64,000 bases of DNA from JAPHSX01 sp041554195 (GCA_041554195.1 JBFFMJ010000002.1:337938-401937); one strand, 5' to 3'; shown: positions 25,685 to 34,472, counted from the first letter of the stretch. The notes: generated by a model not told the origin, from the sequence alone. Numbers and translations are program-made.

Positions 25685-26896
25685 ATGAAAAAAACACTGT
25701 TTACGCAAATCGAGGGTGGGAACCGCTTTTATGGACTGCTCGCAGTCCTGGGCGCTGTTATCCTGGTCGGCCTCGGTGCCGTTTTCCAGATGGAGCACGG
25801 TGGTCACCACGTCACTGGCATGAATAACCAGATCGTCTGGGGCATGCCGCACGTCTTCGCCATCTTCCTCATCGTGGCCGCTTCGGGGGCACTTAACGTA
25901 GCCTCTATCGGCTCGGTATTTGGCAAGAAGTTCTACAAGCCGTTGGCGCCCCTCTCCGGCCTGCTGGCGATCACCCTGTTGTTGGGTGGTCTGACCGTGC
26001 TGGTACTGGATCTGGGACGTCCTGACCGCCTGATCGTGGCGATGACCCACTTCAACCCGAAGTCGATCTTCACCTGGAACATCCTGCTCTATAACGGCTT
26101 CCTTGGCCTGGTTGTGGTCTATCTGTGGACCATGATGGAGAAGCGGATGAACCGCTACACCCCGATTGCTGGATTCTTCGCCTTCATCTGGCGTCTGATC
26201 CTGACCACTGGTACCGGATCTATCTTCGGTTTCCTGGTGGCACGTCAGGGGTATGATGCGGCGATTATGGCGCCGATGTTTATCGTCATGTCCTTCTCCT
26301 TCGGTCTGGCCTTCTTCATGCTGGTGCTGATGGCTACCTACAAATGGACCGAACGTCCGTTGGGTGACGTGGTTATCAATCGCCTGAGTAAGTTGTTGGG
26401 GATCTTCATCGCCGGTGCCTTCTACATGGTGATGGTGCAGCATGTGACCAACCTCTACGCCACCGAGCATCACGGTGTTGAGGCCTTCATCCTGCGTGAT
26501 GGCGGTGCCTACACCACCCTGTTCTGGCTCGGCTTTGTAGTACTGGGTTCACTCGCGCCACTGGCGCTGATCTTCGCCCCGCAGACCGCGAAGAACCGTA
26601 GTGCGATTGCCCTGGCCTCGGCACTGGTTGTTGTCGGAGGTTTTGCCCTGGTCTATGTCATCGTTATCGGTGGTCAGGCCTACCCGCTGGAGATTTTCCC
26701 TGGCTATGAAGTTGTCAGCAGCTTCGAGGGTGGTGTCAACTCTGCGGCCTATAGCTACAGCCCCTCCCTGTGGGAGACGCTGCTCGGCTTTATGGGTGTT
26801 GCCATGACCCTGGCGATCACCACCGTTGCCTTCAAGGCCCTGCGCTTCCTGCCGGAGAGCCTGAGCGACGAGATGGTCGACCCGCACGCCAAGTAA
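25685..26896 (+). CDS. dsrP: DsrP, NrfD/HybB-type membrane subunit of DsrMKJOP
   Basis: 403 residues with about ten hydrophobic segments; family patterns include HVFAIFLIVAASGALN, LDLGRPDRL and the NPKSIFTWN stretch. It is a quinone-interacting integral membrane protein without cofactor-binding cysteines and anchors DsrO. It is the last gene of the first dsr transcript: a good terminator (26917-26953) begins 20 bp after its stop. Confidence 0.95.
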   Translation: MKKTLFTQIEGGNRFYGLLAVLGAVILVGLGAVFQMEHGGHHVTGMNNQIVWGMPHVFAIFLIVAASGALNVASIGSVFGKKFYKPLAPLSGLLAITLLLGGLTVLVLDLGRPDRLIVAMTHFNPKSIFTWNILLYNGFLGLVVVYLWTMMEKRMNRYTPIAGFFAFIWRLILTTGTGSIFGFLVARQGYDAAIMAPMFIVMSFSFGLAFFMLVLMATYKWTERPLGDVVINRLSKLLGIFIAGAFYMVMVQHVTNLYATEHHGVEAFILRDGGAYTTLFWLGFVVLGSLAPLALIFAPQTAKNRSAIALASALVVVGGFALVYVIVIGGQAYPLEIFPGYEVVSSFEGGVNSAAYSYSPSLWETLLGFMGVAMTLAITTVAFKALRFLPESLSDEMVDPHAK

Positions 26897-26916
26897 GCCT
26901 TCAAGGTTTACACTGC

Positions 26917-26953
26917 AAACACCGGTGTCATCCGCAAGGGGCATCGGTGTTTT
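26917..26953 (+). terminator. Intrinsic terminator after dsrP
   Basis: AAACACCG pairs with CGGTGTTT, extended inward by further pairs including G-T wobbles, closing near a GCAA loop and followed by TTTACTATCT. It would end most dsrABEFHCMKLJOP transcription and put the next three genes on a separate or read-through transcript. Confidence 0.75.
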
Positions 26954-27010
26954 ACTATCTGGGTATAGGTATTTTTGTAACTCCCTTTAAAACCAGACAC
27001 ATCATTCTTA

Positions 27011-27046
27011 TTTATAGTGTCATAGTCAGGTATTGTTTATAGTGTC
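27011..27046 (+). promoter_or_regulatory. 11-bp direct repeat upstream of the TrpD2-like gene
   Basis: TTTATAGTGTC occurs twice, at 27011-27021 and 27036-27046, repeating every 25 bp. Each contains TATAGT, a fair -10 element, so these may be tandem promoters or a regulator site. No good -35 is seen for either copy. Confidence 0.45.
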
Positions 27047-27082
27047 GCATTTAGACGCATGCAGAGAATTTGAGGTAGTAAC

Positions 27083-28084
27083 ATGAGCCAGCAGGAACAC
27101 CCCTTCGCACAATACGTTCGCATTCTGGGCAAAGGCCGTAACGGCTCCCGAGGTCTCTCCGCCGAGGAGGCCTATGAGTCGATGCGCATGATCATTAACG
27201 ACGAGGTTGACCCCCTTCAGCTTGGGGCCTACCTGATGCTGATGCGTGTTAAAGAAGAGACCCCGGAAGAGGTCGCCGCGGCAGTGCGTGCGATTCGTGA
27301 ATCACTCAGTACACCAGAAGGCTTTAGTGTCGACCTCGACTGGTCCTCCTACGCCGGTAAGAAGCGCGTACTCCCCTGGTACCTGCTGGCTACTCTGCTG
27401 ATGGCTGATAGTGGTATTCGTATCTTTATGCATGGCGCCAGCGGCCATACCGCAGGCCGCCTCTACACCAAGGAGGTACTGCCACAGCTGGGCGTGCCGG
27501 TTGCTACTAGCCTGCAGCAGGCAGTAGAGCAGATGGAGGCAAGCAACTTCAGCTACATCGACCTTGAGTACCTCAGTCCCAAACTGCACGAGATCATCGA
27601 GATGCGTCCCCTGCTCGGCCTACGCTCACCAGTGCACACCATCGCCCGCATGCTCAACCCCTTCAATGCGCCCGTGGTGATGCAGGGGATCTTCCACCCC
27701 GGCTACCGCCCCACTCACCAGGAGGCAGGCATGCTGCTTAATATCCCTCACATGGCGGTGATCAAGGGTGAAGGCGGTGAGATCGAACGTAACCCCGATA
27801 TGGAGGTGTTGCTGCAGAGCGTACACAATGGTGAAATGTCAGACGAGACCTGGCCCGCCATGTTCGACAAGCGTCATGTACGCCCCGAAGAGATGAACGT
27901 AGCGAATCTGATCGCGGTATGGAGCGGTGAGCTGGATGATGAATATGCCGAGGCCGCTGTGGTCGGTACTGCTGCTATTGCCCTCTACACCATGGGTCAA
28001 GCCGACAGCCGTGAATCGGCGGAAGCCATGGCATGGGAAATGTGGAACAGCCGCAACAAGCAACGCTTCAGCAAGGCCGCCTAA
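27083..28084 (+). CDS. TrpD2/YbiB-like protein (anthranilate-phosphoribosyltransferase fold) inside the dsr cluster
   Basis: 333 residues. The start GKGRNGSRGLSAEEAYESM and NDEVDPLQLGAYLMLMRVKEETPEE match the N-terminal helical domain of the glycosyltransferase-3 family (TrpD/thymidine phosphorylase). HGASGHTAGRLYTKEVL stands where TrpD binds PRPP but diverges from it. KGEGGEIERNPD is also family-like. The YbiB/TrpD2 branch has been reported to bind nucleic acids rather than make anthranilate nucleotide. AGGTAG lies close before the start. It is placed between dsrP and dsrN, ends 8 bp before dsrN, and is probably co-translated with it. A role in sulfur metabolism is unproven. Confidence 0.85.
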   Translation: MSQQEHPFAQYVRILGKGRNGSRGLSAEEAYESMRMIINDEVDPLQLGAYLMLMRVKEETPEEVAAAVRAIRESLSTPEGFSVDLDWSSYAGKKRVLPWYLLATLLMADSGIRIFMHGASGHTAGRLYTKEVLPQLGVPVATSLQQAVEQMEASNFSYIDLEYLSPKLHEIIEMRPLLGLRSPVHTIARMLNPFNAPVVMQGIFHPGYRPTHQEAGMLLNIPHMAVIKGEGGEIERNPDMEVLLQSVHNGEMSDETWPAMFDKRHVRPEEMNVANLIAVWSGELDDEYAEAAVVGTAAIALYTMGQADSRESAEAMAWEMWNSRNKQRFSKAA

Positions 28085-28092
28085 CGCCCCCC

Positions 28093-29502
28093 ATGGCACA
28101 ACTGCTCTTCAGCGCGGCACATAAGTCGTCGGGCAAGACCACCATCACCCTGGGGATCTGTGCCGCCCTCAGCCGCTTGGGCACCACGGTGCAGCCCTTC
28201 AAAAAGGGGCCTGACTACATCGACCCGATGTGGCTGGCGCGCGCCTCGGGTCGCCCCTGTTACAACCTTGATTTTCACACGATGTCTCATCAGGAGCTGC
28301 GCAATCAATTTTCCCGCCGCAGCGCCGATGCTGATATCAGCCTTATCGAGGGGAATATGGGGCTATTCGACAGCCTCGATATCGAGGGGAGCATGAGTAA
28401 TGCCGCCCTCGCTGAGCTGCTCGACACTCCGGTGATACTGGTGCTGGATGTAAAGGGAGCAACACGCAGTATTGTCCCACTGATCCTCGGTTACCAGCAG
28501 TTCGACCCAAAGTTACAGCTGGACGGCATCATCCTCAACAAGGTCGCTGGTAGTCGTCATGAACATCGCCTGCGTGAGGTCATCGCCCACTACTGTGACA
28601 TCCCTGTGATCGGTGCGATTCATCGTGACCCGCGGCTTAATATCGACGAACGTCATCTCGGCCTCATACCCAGTAACGAGGCCGAGGCGGTCGATGCCAA
28701 GCTCAATCAGGTCGCCGATATCATAGAGCAACAGGTTGACCTCGTTGCGCTGCAGGCACTTGCGGCCAACGCATCGTTGCCACCGCTGGGGGCCTACACT
28801 GAGCAACCGGCCGTCACCCCGGACCTGCGTATCGCCTATGCCCGGGATGCGGTCTTTGGCTTCTACTATCCGGATGACCTGGAGGCACTACAGCGGGCCG
28901 GGGCGACGCTGATCCCCTTCGATACCCTGCACGATGCGGCGCTGCCGGAGAACATCGACGGGCTGTTCATTGGCGGCGGTTTTCCCGAGACACAGGCGCA
29001 GGCACTTGAGGCCAATCGGGCCCTTCGCGAGGCGATTAAGACCGCGATTGAGGATGCACTCCCCTGTTATGCCGAGTGTGGTGGCCTGATGTACCTCTCC
29101 CGCTCTGTCGGCTGGGGTGATGCACAGCACCAGATGGTAGGCATCATCCCCGGTGATTGCGTGATGCACGACAAGCCGGTGGGCCGCGGCTATGCGCGCA
29201 TCACTGAAACCGAAGCCATGCCCTGGGCAGGTGGCGAGCCGGGGTGTGAGCACCACGTTCACGAGTTCCACTACTCCAGCCTTGAAAATCTGCCGTCTGG
29301 CCTTACCTTTGCTTATAGAATGGGCCGAGGGGCTGGCATCGGTCAGCAGCATGATGGTTTCGTCTATAAAAACCTGCTGGCCAACTACGTTCATCTACGC
29401 AGTACAGAGAGCAACCGCTGGGCAGAGCGTTTTGTACAGTTTGTGCGCGACTGTCGCGATGAGCGCATCGCCGCTGACGCGCTATTACCACCCTTTATTT
29501 AA
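28093..29502 (+). CDS. dsrN: DsrN, CbiA-type siroheme amidase (cobyrinate a,c-diamide synthase family)
   Basis: About 469 residues. I chose the ATG at 28093, 8 bp after the previous stop, because MAQLLFSAAHKSSGKTTITLG opens with the P-loop; an upstream ATG at 28033 overlaps the previous gene. FKKGPDYIDPMWLA and EGNMGLFDS are typical CbiA motifs. The C-terminal glutamine amidotransferase domain has GGGFPETQA, the nucleophile region CYAECGGLMYLS, and HEFHYS. It converts siroheme to siroheme amide, the cofactor of reverse DsrAB. No ribosome site is visible, so coupling to the upstream gene is likely. Confidence 0.94.
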   Translation: MAQLLFSAAHKSSGKTTITLGICAALSRLGTTVQPFKKGPDYIDPMWLARASGRPCYNLDFHTMSHQELRNQFSRRSADADISLIEGNMGLFDSLDIEGSMSNAALAELLDTPVILVLDVKGATRSIVPLILGYQQFDPKLQLDGIILNKVAGSRHEHRLREVIAHYCDIPVIGAIHRDPRLNIDERHLGLIPSNEAEAVDAKLNQVADIIEQQVDLVALQALAANASLPPLGAYTEQPAVTPDLRIAYARDAVFGFYYPDDLEALQRAGATLIPFDTLHDAALPENIDGLFIGGGFPETQAQALEANRALREAIKTAIEDALPCYAECGGLMYLSRSVGWGDAQHQMVGIIPGDCVMHDKPVGRGYARITETEAMPWAGGEPGCEHHVHEFHYSSLENLPSGLTFAYRMGRGAGIGQQHDGFVYKNLLANYVHLRSTESNRWAERFVQFVRDCRDERIAADALLPPFI

Positions 29503-29522
29503 ATACGACAACAGGTGAAATT

Positions 29523-29882
29523 ATGATCACATTAACCCCCGCCGCGATTGAACAGGTGCATGCCGCTGCCGAGCAGAGCGGCGTTAACGAGGCAATATTG
29601 CGCCTGGCGGCGAAGCAGAATCCTGACGGCAGCCTGGAGTACGGCATGGGCTTCGATGAGGCCAAAGAGGATGACCTGGCCTTTACCTTTAAGAGTGTCA
29701 CCGTGGTCTTTAATGGCGAGTTCGGCCCGCTGCTTAACGGCGCCACGATTGACTATGTTGAGATGGAGCCGGGACAGCACCACTTCATCTTCATGAATCC
29801 CAACGACGCCAATTACACCCCGCCCGGCTCAGATAATGGCGGCGGCGGTTGTAGCTCTGGTGGTTGCAGCGGCTGCTCCTAA
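29523..29882 (+). CDS. dsrR: DsrR, A-type (IscA-like) scaffold-fold protein with a cysteine-rich tail
   Basis: 119 residues. The body (LTPAAIEQVHAAA, LRLAAKQNPDGSLEYGMGFDE, DYVEMEPGQHHFIFMNPNDANYTPP) is the DsrR relative of IscA/SufA. The usual first cluster cysteine is missing, as in characterised DsrR. After that it carries a flexible Gly/Ser tail ending GGGGCSSGGCSGCS with three cysteines, which could bind metal or a cluster. DsrR is reported to act post-transcriptionally on dsr expression in Allochromatium. It follows dsrN after 20 bp and is the last dsr gene seen. Confidence 0.9.
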   Translation: MITLTPAAIEQVHAAAEQSGVNEAILRLAAKQNPDGSLEYGMGFDEAKEDDLAFTFKSVTVVFNGEFGPLLNGATIDYVEMEPGQHHFIFMNPNDANYTPPGSDNGGGGCSSGGCSGCS

Positions 29883-29892
29883 GTCCCCTGCC

Positions 29893-29941
29893 TATCCTGT
29901 TTGGGGGGGACACTAACAGCGTCCCTCCCCCATACGGGATA
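29893..29941 (+). other. Extended hairpin after dsrR
   Basis: Outer arms TATCC/GGATA and inner arms TGGGGGGGAC/GTCCCTCCCCCA (one bulge) form a long stem directly after dsrR. No T-run follows, so it is more likely a 3' mRNA-protecting structure or a rho-dependent end than a simple terminator. Confidence 0.55.
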
Positions 29942-30003
29942 AGCCTGTGTTATTATGCGCGCTTTCTATTAATGCCGATATTTAGCTCGGGAACGCTTTG
30001 CGT

Positions 30004-31644
30004 ATGGCTCAACACCACTCCTCCCTCTCCAGCCGCCTGACTCAGGGGCTGGAATATCTCACCGAACTCTTTCTACTCAGCGGCGGTGGCGTCCCGGCAA
30101 AGCGCCTTCGCTACCTGCTGGTGGGCGTTGGCGTCACCTTCGCCCAACTTGGCATAATCCTGATCCTGCTGCCCTATCTGCCGGAATATGAATCGCTATT
30201 GATGGGGCTGTTTGCCCTGTTGATCACCGGTGGTATCGCCCTGCTGGTTGCTATCTCCATCGCCTTTCGCCGCTATCTGCTCCACCCCAGTGAACAACTT
30301 AAGCACTGGAGCAGCGAGATCCGCGATGGCAATCTGGACATTCGCTTACACCCCAAGGATATGGGGCAACTCAAGGATGTCTCGCTGGACATCAATAATT
30401 TGCTCGACTACCTGCAGAATCTGACACTGCATATGGACGAAGAGGTGGCGCGTCAGACCAAGCGCTTTGAGCAGAAGACCAACTCGTTGCAGGTCCTCTA
30501 CGATGTGGCGACCAGCCTCAATACCTCCCGTGATCTGAACGACCTGTTGACCCGCTTCCTGCACACCATGCGCGACATCGTCGAGGCACAGGCAGGCACG
30601 GTAAGACTGCTGCGTGAAGGCGGTCAGATGGAGCTGGTGGCGAGTATCGGTCTCTCTGATGAGATCATCGCCGAGGAGCGACTCGTCCCGGTGCAACGTT
30701 GCCTGTGCGGCAATGCCGTCACCAAGGGTGAGGTACTGTTTCAGGAGGATCTGCGCCCCTGCAACAAACTGGTAGGCCAGCCGCTGCTGGGTAATGACGA
30801 TCTGGAGATGATCGCCGTACCGCTGCAGTATCAGGGTAAGAATCTCGGGGTCTATAACCTGTTTGTCGAAGGCAGCAACATCGACTCACGCGAAGACGTC
30901 AAGGCACTGTTTACCAGCATTGGACACCACCTCGGCATGGCCATTGAAAAGGCCAATCTGGATGATGAGGCAAAGCGTCTCTCCATTATTAAAGAGCGTA
31001 ACGCCCTGGCCCACGAGTTACACGATTCGCTGGCACAGACCCTGGCCAGTCTGCGCTTTCAGGTAAGCATGCTGGATGAGGCGATCGACCAGCAGGGGGC
31101 CGATGTTACCCACGAGGATATCCAGCAGATCAAGGGCGGGCTGGATGAGGCCTACACCGAACTGCGCGAGCTGCTGGCGCACTTCCGCGCCCCCATCAAC
31201 TCTCGTGGCCTGCTTGCCGCGCTGGAGGACCTGATCAGCAACTTCCGCAAGCAGAGCGGGATGCACGTACTGCTGCAAAAAGAATGGGACTCCTCCAACC
31301 TCTCCGCCAACATGGAGATGCAGGTGGTGCGCATCATTCAGGAGGCACTGGCCAATACCCGCAAATACAGCAAGGCCCACACGGTGCGAGTGATGCTACG
31401 CTGTGATGAGAGTGAGAACTACCACGTGCTGATCGAGGATGATGGCATTGGCATGGAAAAACCTGCCTTCAGCGGTCATCCCGGCGAACACCTGGGGCTC
31501 TCGATTATGCAGGAACGCGCCCGTTATCTCGGTGGTGAACTGCGAATAGAGAGTGAACCCGGAGAGGGAACAAGGGTACAATTGGACTTTAGTACTGCTG
31601 CTTCGGATGAACCGAAAGAGCAACAACATTTCGCCCTCATTTAG
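30004..31644 (+). CDS. NarX-type sensor histidine kinase without a periplasmic nitrate-sensing domain
   Basis: About 546 residues from the ATG at 30004 (a TTG at 29998 is two codons earlier). Two closely spaced membrane helices (about 35-56 and 65-86) are joined by only a few periplasmic residues, unlike NarX. Then come a HAMP segment, a GAF-like cytoplasmic domain with a cysteine cluster (VQRCLCGNAV, LRPCNKL), the HisKA_3 box LAHELHDSLAQTLASLRFQ, and a HATPase domain (DDGIGM, GLSIMQERARYLGG). Phosphotransfer to the adjacent LuxR-type regulator is expected. Direct neighbourhood to dsrR suggests it could regulate sulfur or nitrate genes. Confidence 0.88.
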   Translation: MAQHHSSLSSRLTQGLEYLTELFLLSGGGVPAKRLRYLLVGVGVTFAQLGIILILLPYLPEYESLLMGLFALLITGGIALLVAISIAFRRYLLHPSEQLKHWSSEIRDGNLDIRLHPKDMGQLKDVSLDINNLLDYLQNLTLHMDEEVARQTKRFEQKTNSLQVLYDVATSLNTSRDLNDLLTRFLHTMRDIVEAQAGTVRLLREGGQMELVASIGLSDEIIAEERLVPVQRCLCGNAVTKGEVLFQEDLRPCNKLVGQPLLGNDDLEMIAVPLQYQGKNLGVYNLFVEGSNIDSREDVKALFTSIGHHLGMAIEKANLDDEAKRLSIIKERNALAHELHDSLAQTLASLRFQVSMLDEAIDQQGADVTHEDIQQIKGGLDEAYTELRELLAHFRAPINSRGLLAALEDLISNFRKQSGMHVLLQKEWDSSNLSANMEMQVVRIIQEALANTRKYSKAHTVRVMLRCDESENYHVLIEDDGIGMEKPAFSGHPGEHLGLSIMQERARYLGGELRIESEPGEGTRVQLDFSTAASDEPKEQQHFALI

Positions 31645-31662
31645 GAATAGAAACAGATCACC

Positions 31663-32313
31663 ATGCGTGTACTTCTCGTCGATGATCACACCCTCTTCCG
31701 CTCCGGTCTGGAGACCCTGCTGGAGCGTCACGGTATTGAGGTGATAGCCACTGCCGGTAATGGCCGTGAGGGCTTTATGATGGCACGCGAGCTGTTACCC
31801 GATGTGGTACTGCTCGATATGCGGATGCCCGAAATGAGCGGCCTGGAGGTACTCAGCGGCCTGCGTACCGTCGGCCTGAAGATGTTCATCGTGATGCTCA
31901 CCACCAGTAATGAAGAGAAAGACCTGGTGGAGTGCCTGCGCAACGGCGCTTCCGGTTACCTGCTCAAGGATATGGAACCGAGTGAGCTGGTGAGCGCACT
32001 GCGTGATATCGTTGCCGGCAAGACCGTGGTTGCACCGGAACTCACACCGGTACTGGCACGTGTGGTTCAGGGTGATGCGATTGATGAAGAGCCGGCGGAA
32101 AGCTCCCCCTTCGATGAGCTCACGCCGCGTGAGGTGGAGATCCTCTGCCTGCTGGCTGAGGGGCAGAGCAATAAATTGATCGCCCGTAACCTTGGCATCT
32201 CCGATGGCACGGTAAAACTTCACGTTAAGGCCATCCTGCGTAAACTCGATGTCCATTCACGGGTCGAAGCCGCGGTCATGGCGGTTGAACGAAACTTTTG
32301 TCATAAAGAATAA
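31663..32313 (+). CDS. NarL/FixJ-type response regulator
   Basis: 216 residues. Receiver domain MRVLLVDDHTLFRSGL with the phospho-acceptor aspartate in VVLLDMRMPEMSG (about residue 50), and a C-terminal LuxR-type HTH (LTPREVEILCLLAEGQSNKLIARNLGISDGTV). It follows the NarX-type kinase gene after 18 bp, so they form one pair. NarL-like members activate or repress anaerobic respiration genes. No clear NarL heptamer pair was found in the dsrA upstream region. Confidence 0.92.
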   Translation: MRVLLVDDHTLFRSGLETLLERHGIEVIATAGNGREGFMMARELLPDVVLLDMRMPEMSGLEVLSGLRTVGLKMFIVMLTTSNEEKDLVECLRNGASGYLLKDMEPSELVSALRDIVAGKTVVAPELTPVLARVVQGDAIDEEPAESSPFDELTPREVEILCLLAEGQSNKLIARNLGISDGTVKLHVKAILRKLDVHSRVEAAVMAVERNFCHKE

Positions 32314-32333
32314 TCAGGATAACACCCCTTATC

Positions 32334-33116
32334 ATGTCTAAGCTCAAACGCCCCTTTTCTCAGCTCAAAGCCATCCTCTACCCTCTACTGCTGCTGCCCG
32401 TTCTAGCCTATGGCGAAGAGGAGGAGCGCTGGTATCAGGTCGAGGTGATTATCTTCTCGCAGAACAGCCCCGACTATCATCAGTCAGAGATCTGGCCACT
32501 CGACTTTAAGCAGCCTGATCTGAAGAACAGTCGTGAACTGCTCACGTATAAAAAGCCGGCCAGGGGGACGACAACGCCACAGCGACCTAAGGCTTTTAGC
32601 CTGGCAGCTAAAGAGAGTTTGCAACTAAGCGATACGGCGTCACGGATTAAACGAGCCAAGGATGTGGAGCTAATGCTACACCTGGCCTGGGTTCAGCCCG
32701 GCCTTGACGAGAAGCAGGCCGTTCCGGTTCATATCTATGAGGGGATGATGGCGCAGATATCAGCCAACACAACGAAAAAGCGGTTCTCCGCCCAAGGGGA
32801 TGAGCTGCCTAAACTCGATGGCACCCTGCGCCTCAGCCTCTCCCGCTACCTCCACCTGGAGAGTGACCTGATATGGCGTGAACCACTGCCGCCCGGCATG
32901 CCGGTGGCGCAGAGCCACACTATCGAGACCACGCCACAGCTCGCCAGTGCTACGGCGGAAGAACCACTAGCAACTCCAGCGGAGATGTTGGGCCCGAACT
33001 ATCAGGTATTTCGCATGCAGCAGTCGAGCCGTATGCGCAGTAGTGAGATCCACTACCAGGATCACCCGGTGTTCGGCATTATCGCTGTGGTTAACCGCTA
33101 CGAGCCCGCGCAGTAA
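32334..33116 (+). CDS. CsiV-family periplasmic protein
   Basis: 260 residues with a signal peptide at about 1-26 (LYPLLLLPVLAYG) and then ERWYQVEVIIFSQNSPD, the family's signature opening. Later segments include LRLSLSRYLHLESDLIWRE and QSSRMRSSEIHYQDHPVFGIIAVVNRYE. CsiV in Vibrio and Pseudomonas activates a peptidoglycan ligase/transpeptidase in response to non-canonical D-amino acids. The substrate partner is not in the window. It begins 20 bp after the response regulator but probably reflects a cell-wall function. Confidence 0.82.
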   Translation: MSKLKRPFSQLKAILYPLLLLPVLAYGEEEERWYQVEVIIFSQNSPDYHQSEIWPLDFKQPDLKNSRELLTYKKPARGTTTPQRPKAFSLAAKESLQLSDTASRIKRAKDVELMLHLAWVQPGLDEKQAVPVHIYEGMMAQISANTTKKRFSAQGDELPKLDGTLRLSLSRYLHLESDLIWREPLPPGMPVAQSHTIETTPQLASATAEEPLATPAEMLGPNYQVFRMQQSSRMRSSEIHYQDHPVFGIIAVVNRYEPAQ

Positions 33117-33123
33117 ATCTCGG

Positions 33124-33870
33124 TTAAGCGTCGAGGGCAGGGATCGCCTGCTCCAGCAGACGCCGTACATCCGCCATCCCACCGACCAGCGTGCGTTCGA
33201 TCATGTCCATAGTCAGCTCCTCCTCACTACGCCCCGCCCCCATGTTGGCAACCACCGAGACACAGGCATAGCAAAGCTCCAGCTCACGGGCCAGTGCCGC
33301 CTCCGGCATGCCGGTCATGCCGACCAGGTCACAACCGTCACGTTCCAGCCGGTCGATCTCCGCGGCACTCTCCAGGCGCGGCCCCTGCGTCGCCGCATAG
33401 GTGCCCTCACCGATCACATCTAGCCCGCACTCCCTGCCCGCCGCGATCAACTGCTGGCGCAGTGACTCACAGTAGGGCTCGGTAAAATCGATGTGGGTAA
33501 CGTGATCCAGCCCCTCCTCAAAGAAGGTATTAATCCGCGAGTGGGTGTAATCGATAATTTGATGCGGCACGATCACACGGCCCGGTGTCATGTCGGCGCG
33601 GATGCCACCCACCGCATTGACCGCGATGACCGTGCCGGCCCCGGCCTGCTTCAACGCCCAGAGGTTGGCGCGATAGTTCACCTTGTGAGGCGGCAGTGTG
33701 TGTGCGGCACCATGGCGCGGCAGGAACAGCACCTCCCTGCCCGATATCTCGCCAAAACTGAGCGGCGCGGAGGGATTGCCGTATGGCGTCTCAACCTCAT
33801 CACTACGGCGGATCTTCAGCCCCTTCAGGGAGGTCAGGCCGGTGCCACCAATTATCGCCAGTATAGACAT
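33124..33870 (-). CDS. S-methyl-5'-thioinosine / methylthioadenosine phosphorylase
   Basis: 248 residues of the MtnP/purine-nucleoside-phosphorylase II family: IIGGTGLTSLKGL at the start, FLPRHGAAHTLPPHKVNYRANLWALK for phosphate binding, GTYAATQGPRLESAAEI, and GMTGMPEAALARE. In Pseudomonas-like bacteria the orthologue prefers 5'-methylthioinosine and recycles the methylthio group from polyamine and quorum-signal synthesis. The choice between thioinosine and thioadenosine cannot be made by eye. Operon with hpt and nagZ. Confidence 0.88.
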   Translation of the reverse strand: MSILAIIGGTGLTSLKGLKIRRSDEVETPYGNPSAPLSFGEISGREVLFLPRHGAAHTLPPHKVNYRANLWALKQAGAGTVIAVNAVGGIRADMTPGRVIVPHQIIDYTHSRINTFFEEGLDHVTHIDFTEPYCESLRQQLIAAGRECGLDVIGEGTYAATQGPRLESAAEIDRLERDGCDLVGMTGMPEAALARELELCYACVSVVANMGAGRSEEELTMDMIERTLVGGMADVRRLLEQAIPALDA

Positions 33871-33920
33871 TTATAGTTCCTCAGGAAAAACAGTTAGACG
33901 GGCTGGCGCGAGACGGTCGC

Positions 33921-34472
33921 CTACATGCCCTTTACCGCGAAAATACCCGGCGCATTTCGCAGGTACTCTTTGTAGTCCATGCCGAAGCCGAATAGATAGC
34001 GATCCTCGACCTCCAGGCCGACAAAATCGGCCTCAATACCGACATTGCGCGCGTGGAGCTTTTTCACCAGTACCGCGCTGTAGACCTCGGCGGCCCCCTG
34101 CTCTCTACAGCTCTCGATAATCGCCTGTAGCGTCAGCCCCTCGTCGAGGATGTCGTCGATGATTAGCACCACGCGGCCTTTCAGTTCGTAGCGAGGTTTT
34201 ACGCGCCAGTCTAGCTCACCGCCCGAGGTCTCCCCGCGATAACGGCTGGCGTGAAGATAGTCGAGGTGTAGCGGAAAATCGAGATGACTCAGCAGAATAC
34301 CAGCGGGGATCATCGCTCCACTCATTACCGACAATACCAGCGGATTTTTCGCCGCCAGAACTGGCGTTATCTCTGCGGCCATGCGCACGATGCAGGCCTC
34401 GACCTGGGCGCGATCAAACAGGCAGTCCGCTTCATCATAAACCTGTTGTGCCTGCTCCGGTGTAACCGACAT
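33921..34472 (-). CDS. hpt: Hypoxanthine-guanine phosphoribosyltransferase
   Basis: 183 residues. The PRPP-binding loop VVLIIDDILDEGLTLQAI (about residues 105-122) is diagnostic; SGAMIPAGILLSHL is the substrate-side loop. It salvages the base released by the adjacent phosphorylase into IMP or GMP, which makes a short purine-recycling operon. It starts immediately after the stop of the upstream MscS gene. Confidence 0.88.
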   Translation of the reverse strand: MSVTPEQAQQVYDEADCLFDRAQVEACIVRMAAEITPVLAAKNPLVLSVMSGAMIPAGILLSHLDFPLHLDYLHASRYRGETSGGELDWRVKPRYELKGRVVLIIDDILDEGLTLQAIIESCREQGAAEVYSAVLVKKLHARNVGIEADFVGLEVEDRYLFGFGMDYKEYLRNAPGIFAVKGM

